Below the pieces are notes generated by a model that saw only the letters and a program-made list of their open reading frames with translations, was not told the DNA's origin and did not search any database. Below, piece after piece: positions 11,190 to 21,293 of a stretch of 64,000 bases of DNA. Position numbers and translations under genes: made by a program. The DNA comes from Thermothielavioides terrestris NRRL 8126 (taxonomy: Eukaryota > Ascomycota > Sordariomycetes > Sordariales > Chaetomiaceae): positions 8,370,001 through 8,434,000 of the forward strand of contig NC_016457.1 in assembly GCF_000226115.1 (NCBI RefSeq). Direction: 5' to 3'. Numbering within the stretch: the first letter of the stretch is position 1; every line of letters starts with the position of its first letter.

Positions 11190-14141
11190 GTCTTTTCTTT
11201 TTCTTTTTCTTTTCTGCCATTCTGAACATTCGGTTTAGCATCTTTTTGCCCCCCCGTGTTTTTGCCCTTTCCCCTCTGAATTTCTCCTTTGTGTTGTTCT
11301 GCTCTTTCCTCTTGACATTTTGAAGCCGATCTTGCATATTGCTAACACCGCTATACCCATTTCCAGACCTGGCCTGATGTTCTCCGGGCTTACCTTCAAA
11401 ATCCTCATGGCGACATGAAGTACCAAAGTATTTATCACCTTTGCTGCAAGGAGGAGAACATGAGTTGCAGGATTAATTGGGTTCATCCCGACATCAAGCT
11501 GGTGCCGCCGCCTCCTGACCAAGGCGCGGGTCAAGAGGCTGCCCCTGACCAGGCGAGCCCTCAGGCGCCCCAGGATGAGCGGCCATTCCCATTTGAGAGT
11601 CTGCCGGGGCAGATACAGGTTGAGATCTTGACGCTGATCCTTCACAAGAAGGGACAGCTCATCCACTGTATCTCGAGGCTCGATCCTTTCGTTCAGCCCA
11701 CCACGTTCCCCAGCGCTGAGGAGCTCGGAGAACTGCGCAGCGGCTTGAAGAAGCGCTTCTTCTGGGGCAAGAAGGAGTGCAGCCTGACGCACGACGGCGT
11801 GGATCCCGCGGCCCTGCTCGGAATCCTCACCGTCAGCAAGCGAATCTACTTCCTGGGCGTCCACATCTTCTACGGCCTCAACACCTTCGCGTTCTCCAGC
11901 CTGGGGGAGTTCGGGCGGTTCTGCCAAGGCTCGGGACTCGCGCGCATTGCTCGAATCCAACATGTCGAGCTGCTTCTTACGGGCAACCAGTACTTGACAG
12001 CGCCCCCGGACGAGCGCAACAAGGTCCCCTTCTCACGCAGGACCTACGCCCTGTCGTGGCTGGCTGACATGTACCGGCTCAAGACGCTCGTCATATACGT
12101 CAACGAGACGGCTCGCATGTACATCCGCCGCGGGTACGAGAACCCGAAGATCAAACAGTTCCTGGCGGCCAAGACAGCGGGCCAGCCGAACCGCCGCTTG
12201 GCCAGGTCTTTGCGCTGCCTGCAGGGGCTGGACTACATCTCCCAGCTCCGCGGCCTCTCCGTGATCCGCTTCTACGACTTCAACAAGGTGCTGCAAAGAA
12301 GGCGGAACGTCCGAGTCCCTGTTCAGGACTGGTCGTTCAGCGAGGACATGTACAACGTGACGACGCTGCCGAAGCCCCCGTTGCGGTTGGAGCGTTCCGA
12401 GCTGGAAAGGCTAGAGCCGTTGCTTGTGGGCGAGGACCGGAACTGGGCGCCCAGTTATGAGGACTGGGACCTCGTCAAGGCCCTGTACGTGGACACCAAC
12501 GGGCGCTGCTCGTACGACGAGCTGCGGAGCAACCAGCAGCGGAACCGAGACGCCGATGTGGCATCCTATCTGAGCGCGCCAGGCGCTAGCACCCGCCGGA
12601 GTGCAAGTTCTTCAGAATCGAGCAGAGGCACCGGGTCACACACAGATTCCGCCTCACGCTCGAACTCGGACTCGGACTCGGAGTCGGACGGCTCTGTCGT
12701 GGCTGTGGGGCCTCAAAACCGACGGAGACGGCACAGCTCCCAGTCCTCGATGTTCGTGTCCCGTGCCAATTCCGACTCCGGCCCACTATCAGACGAAGAT
12801 GAAGACGAAGGCGAAGACGAAGACGAAGACGAAGACGAAGATGAAGACGAAGATGAAGATGAAGACGAAGAAGACGAAGACTCAGACTCGGGATCAGACT
12901 CTGACTCCGACTCGAGCACCGACACCCCCTCGCATCGGTCTTTTGCCTCCATCCTCAGCGGCCACCTCAGCGAAAGCCGCAATCCGTCGCCGAGGACAGA
13001 GAGCACAACAGCCTCGAGAAGCAAAAGCACGCTCTCCACGAACGGCACCCCTCGCGCTCAGCACGCCCACACCAAACGCGAGTCGACAGGCCTGTTCGTC
13101 ACCCCCGGTCCCTCGGGCCCAGCCCAACTTAACCGCAGTCCAAGAAACAACACACCTCGAACACCGCTAAGCGCCACCACCACCACCACCACCGGCGGCG
13201 GCCGCGCCAGCGTGTTCACCACCGCGACAGCCCCGGCACCAGCCGCAACCACAGACACCATCCCCCCAAGCAGCAGCAGCCACACCCTCGCGAACAGCAG
13301 CCAGACCCTCCCAAGCAGCAGCCACACCCTGGCGAACAGCAGCACCGGCCTCAATCGCCCCAGCACCAGCGGCCGGCCCTCCTTCCACACCCACCCACAC
13401 GCTCACGCCCACGCCCACTCCCTCGCCCATCCTCCCCTGCAAACCCAGCAAGCCTTACCCCTCCCCCTCCGGCAGGCGCACGGGCACACACACTCTCCCA
13501 GACAGAACATCGGGACCAAAACCGACGGGCGCGCCCGCCGCGCGTCCACAGCCACCGCCGCCACCGCGACAACAAGGCGCTCGAGCTCAAGCGCCAGCAG
13601 CAGCAACATGTTTGTCACGCCGAGCCCGCAGATCCCGGGCCAGGCGGCGGCGCCGTCGTTCGGTAGTCGTCTCCGTACTCACAGTCCCCTGTCGCGCCGC
13701 GCCGGGGACGGAGGTGCCGAGGGCGCCGGGGGCGGGTCGGCTGCTGCTTCTGTTGCTGGTGGTGGTGGTGGTGGTAATGGTAACGGTGGAGGAGGTGGCG
13801 GCGCTAGCGGGCCGGCGAGAGGCGCGGGTTTCGTCCCGCTGGGAACGTTTTTCGGGGGGGAAGACTCGGAGTCTGAGTTGGAGTCCTCTGGGGCTGGAGA
13901 GACGGATGACGATGATGATGATGAGGGCTCGTCTGGGTCCGAGTCTGGGTCCGAGTCTGGAGCCGAGTCTGGATCTGCTTCCGAGGATGATTCTGACGGT
14001 GAGAGTGACGGCGACGATGAGGCGGCCGCCACGGCGGATCGCTCGGGAGGGCTCGGCATGGGGACGGGTTTGAAGCGAGCTTGGAGAGGTGCACCAGGGG
14101 GGGAACTGGATGGACGGAAGCGTCCTCGCAGCGGCGTTTAA
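10814..14141 (+). CDS. Large F-box-like protein with coiled coil and acidic low-complexity tail
   Basis: Exon 1 is 10814-11071 and exon 2 is 11367-14141, about 1010 residues. The first 86 residues contain a coiled coil (REKELAARNREQATRISALE and on). Exon 2 starts TWPDVLRAYLQNPHGD. An F-box-like helix pair lies near residue 158 (FPFESLPGQIQVEILTLIL), followed by a region typical of fungal F-box/leucine-rich proteins (ILTVSKRIYFLGVHIFYGL, IQHVELLLTGNQYL). The C-terminal half is low complexity: Ser/Asp runs, a long Asp-Glu alternation encoded by GAAGAC repeats at about 12794-12880, Thr, Ser and His-Ala tracts, Gly runs, and a final acidic block with a short basic end (GRKRPRSGV). It may be a nuclear SCF-type adaptor, which is inference. 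The start ATG has a good context (ACCATGG). Confidence 0.8.
11124..11188 (+). repeat. 65-bp poly-T run within an intron
   Basis: An uninterrupted run of 65 T residues sits in the only intron of the F-box-like gene (11072-11366), followed by T-rich CTTTTTCTTTT sequence. Its length is expected to vary between isolates and sequencing reads. It contributes the pyrimidine tract upstream of the acceptor but lies about 175 bp before it. Confidence 0.95.
12794..12880 (+). repeat. GAAGAC/GAAGAT hexamer array coding Asp-Glu repeats
   Basis: In-frame alternation of GAA or GAG with GAC or GAT encodes a nearly pure Glu-Asp tract in the F-box-like protein. Expansion or contraction by whole hexamers keeps the frame, so length polymorphism is expected. 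Confidence 0.9.
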
Positions 14142-14457
14142 GAGGTGAGCGAGCCGCGCGGCTGGCGGTCACGGGAGACGAGGCTGCCTCAGACGGGGTG
14201 TTCTTTGCAGGCGTCCAATCGATCGGACTTTCGTCTCGAGTTCTGCAGGTTTCAGCTTCAGTGAGCGGTATTTATCAGCTCAGGCCAGTATTCTTACTAT
14301 TTACGCTACGAGGCGTTCAATGGGGGGGGTTCAGACGCGGGACTCTAATGTTGATACCCGGGTCTGGTTTCAGGGAGCAGGGCGTTCCGAATTGCGCATT
14401 AGAACATACACTTAGGGCAATTCCTACCCCGATGGCTTCAATTGACGCCGTTCCGCC
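14142..14457. other. Convergent 3' intergenic spacer
   Basis: About 315 bp between the stop of the F-box-like gene (plus) and the stop of bud22 (minus). It should hold both 3' ends. No gene or repeat is visible. Confidence 0.6.
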
Positions 14458-16005
14458 TCAGTCAAACGTGATCTTCTTCCCTTGGAACGGCACCGAGAGC
14501 TGCTGCTTGGCCTTAGCCTGCCGTCGCGCCTCCCAGCTCGGATGCAGGGGACCGGTGTCATCGCGCTTCCGTTGCGGCGGCTCCTTCTTCGGGGCGGCCT
14601 CCTTGGCTTCGCCTGCCCCTGAGGGCTTCTTGTCTAGCAAGGGGTTGCGGATGCCGCGTTTCCACGGCTTCGAGTCGCCGTCAACAGCACCCCGCTTGAG
14701 ATCCCAGCCAGCATCCCGGCCCTTGGCGGGTTGTTGCAGGTGCTTTGCCTTCTCTCCATACTTCTTCTCCCATATCGCTCGTCGTGCCCGCTGTCCTCGG
14801 CGGTTCTTGCGTCGCGGAGCAACATCAATGTCGGACGCCTCCGACTCAGAGCCAGAGATGTAGCCACCCATCAGAGTGGGCAGGAACGTCGAGTCCATAG
14901 GTTTGAGAGCCTTCGCAGCCTTCCCAGCCTGCTTGGACGCCGCGATCTTCTTTGTTGGGGGCGAGCGGGCTATTGAAGATGCGGAGCTTCCGGTCTCAGA
15001 GGCGCCAGCATCGTCCTCGTCTTCGCTGGAAGAGCTGTCCTGCATCTCATGCGCCGAATCGCTGAAACCGTGGAACTCGTCTTCGCTGGAACCGCCCTCT
15101 TGTCCCTCATCGGATGTAATCTCCATAGGATCCAGGTCGTCGGCATCGTCGTCGTCATCGTCCCCGCCTTCTTCATCCGTTGTGATTTCCATGGGATCCA
15201 AGTCCCTGACCGCATTTGCTTTCCTCGTCCTACCCTTGACGAGCATCTCTTCCTCGTCATCATCAGCCTCCTCGTCGGAATCCAAGCCGAGGAACCTATC
15301 CAGTTGGGAAACAGCTCGCTCCTCCTCCTCCTCGTCGCTGTCGTCGCCGTCCACCTCCTCCTCGCCGTCACCGAGCCCAGCTTTGTCCTGCCCTCGCTTC
15401 TTATCCTTCTTCCCCATACCGTGGTTGTTCCCTGGCTCGCCATCATCCACTTCATCTTTTACCCCATTGCTCTTTTCGGTCCGTTGCTCCTCCTTTCTGC
15501 TCTGTTCCTCGCCATTCGCCTTGCTCTCGGCGCCCCCCTTGTCTTTCTTCCTCACCCGCCCCTTCTTCTCCGGCACCGGCACCCCCAAGGCCTCGCAAAC
15601 AGCCTCCACCGCCTTCTCCACCACCGCCTTGACCTTTGCCTGGTTATACAGCGCGCTCGTCACATTGTGCAGCAGCGCTTTCTCCTCCTCTGTCAGCTCA
15701 GGCTTGGGTACTCCCGCTCGTATTTCGTCTGGCAGCTTGTCCGAGTCGGCAATCGCCTTGATCTTGAGCAGCGACGAGCAGAGATGGGCGTGCGCGGTCT
15801 GGCGGAGATCGAGCGACTTGAGGACCGCAATCTCCTTCTCAATTCGAGCTTTCTTGTCAGGCGTTGACTTGGAGTCGCGCAGGCGCTTTGATTGGCGCTG
15901 CCGCGTGAAGCCTTTGGCGGTCTTGAGGGCGTGAAACAGGTCGGTGCGGAAACGGGAGAAGAGGGCGTCGACTGAGACGTCGTCGTCGCGTTTGCGTTTC
16001 GGCAT
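14458..16005 (-). CDS. bud22: Bud22-like ribosome biogenesis protein
   Basis: A single exon encodes 515 residues. The N-terminal part (about 1-140) is helical and basic, with FRTDLFHALKTAKGFTRQRQ and a KKARIEKEIAVLKSLDLR segment typical of the BUD22/SRFBP1 family. The middle (about 150-330) is acidic with many Asp/Glu runs and KK clusters. The C-terminus carries the conserved family tail: WEKKYGEKAKHLQ, GRDAGWDLKRGAV, then LHPSWEARRQAKAKQ and KKITFD. In yeast Bud22 takes part in 18S rRNA maturation and 40S biogenesis in the nucleolus. The start MPKRKRDD provides a basic N-terminus and is the first ATG of the frame. Transcribed divergently from the centrin gene. Confidence 0.92.
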   Translation of the reverse strand: MPKRKRDDDVSVDALFSRFRTDLFHALKTAKGFTRQRQSKRLRDSKSTPDKKARIEKEIAVLKSLDLRQTAHAHLCSSLLKIKAIADSDKLPDEIRAGVPKPELTEEEKALLHNVTSALYNQAKVKAVVEKAVEAVCEALGVPVPEKKGRVRKKDKGGAESKANGEEQSRKEEQRTEKSNGVKDEVDDGEPGNNHGMGKKDKKRGQDKAGLGDGEEEVDGDDSDEEEEERAVSQLDRFLGLDSDEEADDDEEEMLVKGRTRKANAVRDLDPMEITTDEEGGDDDDDDADDLDPMEITSDEGQEGGSSEDEFHGFSDSAHEMQDSSSSEDEDDAGASETGSSASSIARSPPTKKIAASKQAGKAAKALKPMDSTFLPTLMGGYISGSESEASDIDVAPRRKNRRGQRARRAIWEKKYGEKAKHLQQPAKGRDAGWDLKRGAVDGDSKPWKRGIRNPLLDKKPSGAGEAKEAAPKKEPPQRKRDDTGPLHPSWEARRQAKAKQQLSVPFQGKKITFD

Positions 16006-16641
16006 GACGCGTTATATGTGTAGGGTTGGGTTTTGCGACGCCCCAGGCTATTTGTGGAGAGGACTCGGAGTATGGATGTCGTTGGTAGACAACTTACGTG
16101 GAAGGAGGTCGCCCGATTTTTAGCTCTTACTTGAGGCAAGAGAGAGCAAAAAGATCAATTGCATTGGACCTCCCCACTGGAGATTGAGTGCAGCCAAGAC
16201 GGCCCCACATGGACCGCTGCGATGTGGGGTCGCGCTTGGAACGCGGCTTGCGCCTGAACAGAACGCGTCCCAGTTAAAGTGGACAGGGATGGACGCCTTC
16301 TGTTCGCGATCCTCGTCGATGCTGTGAATGCATTCTGGAGCTCGGGAGGCGGAGGAGCACCCTCAACCAGCCTTACGACAATTGACGCCGACGATGCACA
16401 ACGGCGATAGACAGCTCCATTCCTCTTTGGTCTCGCCCCGCCTCTCTCCACGAATATTACCTCGGGCAGCGATACAACTTCGGTAACAACTTTTGTTTTT
16501 TTAAATTGGTGTTTACTTCGCCATCCGCCCCAGAACATCGCATCCACGCCGCCGGCCGCCGACTGCCGACCGCCGTCTTTGTCAAATCACTGCACGGTCA
16601 GCGGCAATCCCTGCCGGTAGGCCAAGGCTGCCTTGCACACA
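16006..16641. promoter_or_regulatory. Divergent promoter between bud22 and cdc31
   Basis: This 636-bp interval separates two divergent start codons and must carry both promoters. No TATA box is obvious. A poly-T/A patch near 16492-16506 could serve as a nucleosome-depleted region, which is inference only. Confidence 0.6.
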
Positions 16642-17254
16642 ATGGCAACTTCGGGCCGCGCAATACAGTATACGATCCCCGCAAGGGAAGACTTCAACAA
16701 GCTCCCCGACGAGCAAAAAACACGAATCAACGAGGCAGTAGGCGGCCCCCGTCCCCCCTTCCCCCGTTGCGCAACCGAATCAGTGCTAAACACTCCCACC
16801 CCCCGCGCTGTAGTTCGACCTCTTCGACTCAAACAAAGACGGCCTGCTCTCGTACGAAGAATTCCGCTTCGTGCTCCGCGCGCTCGGCTTCGAGCTGCCC
16901 AAGCCGCAGACATACGACCTGCTGATCCGGCACGGGCAGAAGCCGGCCAACTGGCCGCACGACCAGGAGTGCGCGCCCGTCTACCGCCTGTTTAACCTGC
17001 CGACGACGCAGGCCCTCGCGGGGACGCTGATCCGGGCGCGCGACCCGCGCGAGGAGCTGCGGCGCGCCTTCCGCTTGTTCGATACCGACGGCAAGGGTAT
17101 GATCACGCAGGACGACCTGAGGAGGGTCAGCAAGCAGGTCGGGAATAACATACCGGATGCCGACATTGTGGCCATGATCGAGGAGTTTGATGCCTCCGGG
17201 AAAGGCGGGGTAGACGAAGACGAGTTTTTGAGGCTGATGTTGTCCAAAAAGTGA
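16642..17254 (+). CDS. cdc31: Centrin (Cdc31), EF-hand protein of the spindle pole body
   Basis: Exon 1 is 16642-16737 and exon 2 is 16814-17254, giving 178 residues. EF-hand 1 is canonical (DSNKDGLLSYEE), followed by FRFVLRALGFELPKPQ. EF-hand 3 is good (FDTDGKGMITQDDLRRV). EF-hand 4 is recognisable but weaker (FDASGKGGVDEDEF). EF-hand 2 has lost its acidic loop and is replaced by a proline/histidine-rich stretch (RHGQKPANWPHDQE) before LIRARDPREELRRAF, which is the centrin linker to the second lobe. Cdc31 acts in spindle pole body duplication and as a subunit of nuclear-pore export complexes. The start ATG lies 32 codons before the first junction; the phase-0 intron has donor GTAGGC. Confidence 0.93.
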
Positions 17255-17522
17255 AGGCGCTTGTGTCCTTTGTCTCGGTAGGCGAGCTTGATACCCAGGC
17301 GGTTCGTGTTGTGTGGTGTTGGCTTGTTTGGATGCGGACGAACTTGTCGGGAAAGCACTCGCGTGGGACGGCTCGAATTCTGGGTTACGATATACAGCAC
17401 CATTGAAGCATGGGCAGTTTTGCATCTGGCAATATATTTCCTTAATGCACAGGCTTGGGGCGAGCCATGCCGACCCCGCCCGGTGCCCTGCTCCATTTCC
17501 AGTCTCTCCGATCCTTCACACC
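17255..17522. other. Convergent 3' spacer
   Basis: About 270 bp between the cdc31 stop and the stop of the methyltransferase-like gene on the other strand. It holds 3' ends only; nothing else is visible. Confidence 0.55.
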
Positions 17523-18709
17523 CTACCTCTTGACGCAAATGATCCAATGTACGCTCCCGACGGGCCACATGAACGCCTCCCTCCCGCTCTTCACCTCCCA
17601 CTTCTGGATCTCGGCCTCCCCTCCCTCCGCGCCGCAAGTCCTCAGCAAGGCCACCACCTCGTCCGGCGTCCGCGTCCGCAGGCACGACATCCACCCGTCG
17701 AACACCAACACGAAGGGCAGGATCGGCACCACATACGTGAACAGCAGCGCCAGCGGCGACCCCCACAGTAGCGCGTAGTAAGGGGCCATGACGAAGACGC
17801 CCAGGCCAAACAAACAGCAGGCCACGAACCCGGCTATGCTCCGGTCCTGCAGCTCAAAGATCCTTCCCGTCCGTTAGCACCAGTTCTCCCTTCTCGCCGA
17901 ATAGAATCCTCAACAGTGACGGAGAGGAATGGGGAAATAAAAAAGAAAACAAAGACTCACCCAAACCCGTCCCCCCCACCGTCAAGCGTATCCTTCAGGA
18001 TGCGCCGCGCCAGCCCGTCGTCAAAGTGGTGGAACGCGAGGTTGAACAGGCGAAACACCTTCTTGCCGCCGCGGGCGTGGCGCGCCAGCAGGGCGCGCGG
18101 CACGCGGGCGGCGTCGACGGGCTCGCGCTCGTACGCGAGGTTGGCGCTCCGCGCGGCCGCCTGCGCCCACAGGTCCGTGTGCGGGTGCAGGTCGGTCAGG
18201 ACGAACTGCACCGGTTTCTGCCGCGGCTGCTCCTGTTGTTTTTGCTTGTGCTGCTGGGGGTAGTGGTTTTGATCTTGGGCGGCGGCGGCGGCTGGGAGCA
18301 GGGACTGGTTGAGATGCTGCTCGATGGAGGGCGTGGGCCCGCCGCCGCCGGCGCAGAAGTCGATGAAGGTGTAGCTGTGCAGGTCGGGGAGGTGAGTTGC
18401 GAGGAGGCGGGCTACGACCTGGGCCGGCGAGGATGGCTGGAGGAAAGGGACCTGTGGGTGGTGGTGAGCGAGCGATGGTGAGAGAGGATCAAAGGAGGAG
18501 ACGGAGCCGTCGGGAGGTATGTACATGGGTTGTCCAGGCCGCGGTGAGACCTGCTTGGACGTAGCCGCGAAGGAAGCCGGGGAACCTGATTGCAGTGATT
18601 ACCTTGATTAGCATGTGTCAGATCCGAAGCTTTGCTTTCCTGATGGCGGCGCTCACCAGGGAAAATCGGCGATCTCAAAAACATGCATCCGTGGGACGGC
18701 AGGCGCCAT
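17523..18709 (-). CDS. Methyltransferase-like protein with C-terminal membrane hairpin
   Basis: Four exons, 18709-18657, 18585-18525, 18451-17961 and 17862-17523, total 945 bp (314 residues). The N-terminus reads MAPAVPRMHVFEIADFPWF, then FLRGYVQAGLTAAWTTH. A class I SAM-binding motif follows (YTFIDFCAGGGGPTP), then a Gln/His-rich insert and VQFVLTDLHPH as the probable second strand. After LFNLAFHHFDD and IFELQDRSIAG come two hydrophobic segments, FGLGVFVMAPYYALLW and LLFTYVVPILPFVLVF, and a final strand VGSVHWIICVKR. Comparable proteins occur in filamentous fungi as uncharacterised methyltransferases, to my knowledge. The substrate is unknown. The membrane hairpin inside a methyltransferase-like fold suggests a lipid or membrane-bound substrate, which is inference. 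The start is supported by the family-like HVFEI motif rather than the ATG at 18526, which lies in an intron. Confidence 0.8.
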
Positions 18710-19489
18710 TGCTGATTGGCGCTTCGAGTGAATTGAGCCGGTGACCGCTGAGGCAATCCGATAGGTGGCGCTGTTTGAGATCTCCCGTGTAAATGTATTG
18801 TTTTCTGTTACACCGGAGGAGCAGAGGACGGGCGTGATGAGGCATTGCAGGAGCGACAGAGCAGTGACGTAGGCGGGTTCAAAGGGCCCGCTCCCGTCTT
18901 TCGCTCGAGGTAGGTTACCTCATGGAATGACAACATCCAATGCCGCTTTTAGTGTCCCCTAGCGCCGGAACGGATCCCTGCAAGACCCCTAGCCAAGGCT
19001 CTGTGCAGCGGCTCTGTCAGGAACCCGTTCCGGAGAGCAGGAGGTCGGGTAGGCAACTCAGGCCGGACAGCACTGCCCGGCCCGTGTTCGCCTTCGCCTC
19101 TCCGGGCCTCGCAACAGCCGCGTTCTCAATCAGCCATGCTTGGTGGTTCCTAGGTGGTCAATGGTCGAGCTCCCGTTTCACAACTGCTGGTCTTTTCCTT
19201 CAATCCACCCACCAGTCAGATCTGGGAAACTTCCATGCAGATAGCGTGAAAATCACCCCGAGTGATTGGCTCGTCTAAGCTCCCCTGCATTCATCTGCGC
19301 CGGGGTCTGGCACATCAAACGTCACACAGCACGAGAGCATCGCAACTACGGAATACACTATCGACACTCCATCGGTGCACTACAAAATTCCTCCCCCCTC
19401 CCGTCATCTCTCCAACGCTGCCCCCCCTTTCCCCCCCCACACAACCCTCGCAGTGTTGGGTAACCCATCGCCTGTCACACACGACTGGC
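18710..19489. promoter_or_regulatory. Divergent promoter between methyltransferase-like and P450 genes
   Basis: This 780-bp interval holds the start sides of both genes. The last 100 bp before the P450 ATG is C-rich (CCCCCCTTTCCCCCCCC at about 19420-19437), a common leader type in fungi. No clear TATA box. Confidence 0.55.
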
Positions 19490-21293
19490 ATGGGTCTCGT
19501 TGTCGACTTTGGGAATTACATCCTAGCTGCTGTTGTCCTTGCCGTCCTTATCCGCCTTGTTTCTGGGTCGAGGAAACCCATCAAGCGGAATGGGGAGCGT
19601 TTAAAGTGGGTGACGTTAACGGGCAGGCTTGCTCCCGCTCCCGCTCCTAACGTGCTCAGCTAACAGTGTTATTTAGAAATCCCCCGAACACGCTGCCCCT
19701 GGTCGGCAATGGCCTCAAGTTTCTGCAGTCTCGCTGGACGCTGCTCGGCTGGTTCGACCAATGCCAGCGCCAGTTCGGATATGAAACAGTCGCACTGAGC
19801 GTGCCTACCCTCCCCCCCGGCGTGCTCATACACAGCCCGCGGAACCTCGAGTTCGTCTTCAAGAACGAAGGCCTCTTCACCAAGGGCGAGTTCGTCAAAA
19901 AACGCTCATGGGATTTGTTTGGTGAGAATCAAATCTAAATCCCCGTCCGTCCTTAGTCTTCGTGCCTAACCACCTGGGCGGCAGGAAACGGCATCATCAA
20001 CGCCGACGGAGACCTCTGGAAGCGGCAACGCAAGGCCGGCTCGGTTTTCCTCAACACTGCGAATCTCCGCGTGCTCACCGAGGTGGCACTCCCCCAGTAC
20101 TTAGCTGAGAGCGTCCGCGACCTGCAATCCAGCATTGGCAAGGGGCCCGTGGACCTACAGCATGTCTTTCACGAGATTACGACAAAGCTCATGGCCAAGA
20201 TGGCCTACAATGTAAGCGGACACGGTCGTGTAAAAATGCTCAGTTTTCGCTGACCACCGTCCAGATGGAGATGCACGCCGACGACGATTTCTCCCAGTCG
20301 TTCGACTTCGCGTCCGGCGCCACTGCCGAACGGTTTCAGAACCCGCTGTGGGCCATCACCGAGCTGTTTACTGGCTCTAAATTCCGCAAGTCGATAGCAG
20401 TAGTCAAGGACTTTGGCAGGCGTATCGTGGCCAGCGCCGTCCATGACCGGAGCCGGCAAAAAGCTGGAGTGGAATCCCCGGGTTCGCCCGACGACGACGA
20501 CAGCAAACTGGATCAAATCTCCGGAACCCTCATCCAATCCCTCCTCGACGCAATCGGCAACGAAGACACGGTCGCCGACGCCGCCCTTACCTACCTCTCC
20601 GCGGGCCGCGACACCACCGGCCAAGCGCTCACCTGGACCTTCTACTTGCTGCTGCAGCACCCCTCCGCCGTGTCCGAGATCCGCCGCGAGGTGCAGCAGC
20701 TGCTCGCCCAGCAGCAGCCGCCACAAGACGACGCCGACCCCGAGCACGCAACCCCCAACCCGACCCTCTTCACCCCGCTCTCCGTCCCCTACACCATGGC
20801 CGTCTTCCACGAGACCCTGCGCCTGTACCCGCCCATCCCGTTCGAGATCCGCCAGTGCCAGGCCGACACCACCCTGCCCGACGGCACCTTCCTGCCGCGG
20901 CACGCCGTGCTGGTGTGGTGCCTGTGGGCGATGCACCGGTCGCGGCTGACGTGGGGCGCCGACGCCGACGCGTTCCGCCCGGAGCGCTTCCTGGAGAAGC
21001 AGCAGCAGCACGGCGGAGGCGAGGGCGACTGGGGCGCCGGGGCCAAGCCCCGGTTCGTGCTGGGCAAGTCCGTCAGCGAGTTCCCCGTTTTCTACGGCGG
21101 CGCGCGCGCGTGTCTGGGCAGGAAGATGGCCGAGCTGATCGCCGCGCAGGTGATCCCCGTGATGGTGTGGCTGTTCGAGTTCGAGCCCGCGTTTGAGGGC
21201 GAGAGGGTCAGCAAGACGAGCTTGACGCTGCCGATGGAAGGGGGGCTGCCCGTGAGGGTACGACGGCGGGTTGGCGACGTGAGGAGTAATTAG
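19490..21293 (+). CDS. Cytochrome P450 monooxygenase (CYP52/alkane-hydroxylase-like)
   Basis: Four exons, 19490-19605, 19677-19921, 19985-20211 and 20265-21293, give 538 residues. An N-terminal anchor (YILAAVVLAVLIRLV) places it in the ER membrane. NPPNTLPLVGNG is the proline-rich hinge. GDLWKRQRKAGSVF is the helix C region. The I-helix oxygen motif AGRDTT is at about 309, ETLR (ExxR) at 379, and FRPERF is the PERF-like motif. The heme loop is FYGGARACLG with the axial cysteine at about residue 479. The set AGRDTTGQALTW plus FEIRQCQADTTLPDG resembles CYP52, CYP584 and related fatty-acid or alkane hydroxylases; exact family is uncertain. No biosynthetic cluster is visible around it, so a role in lipid or xenobiotic oxidation is inferred. 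Confidence 0.92.
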
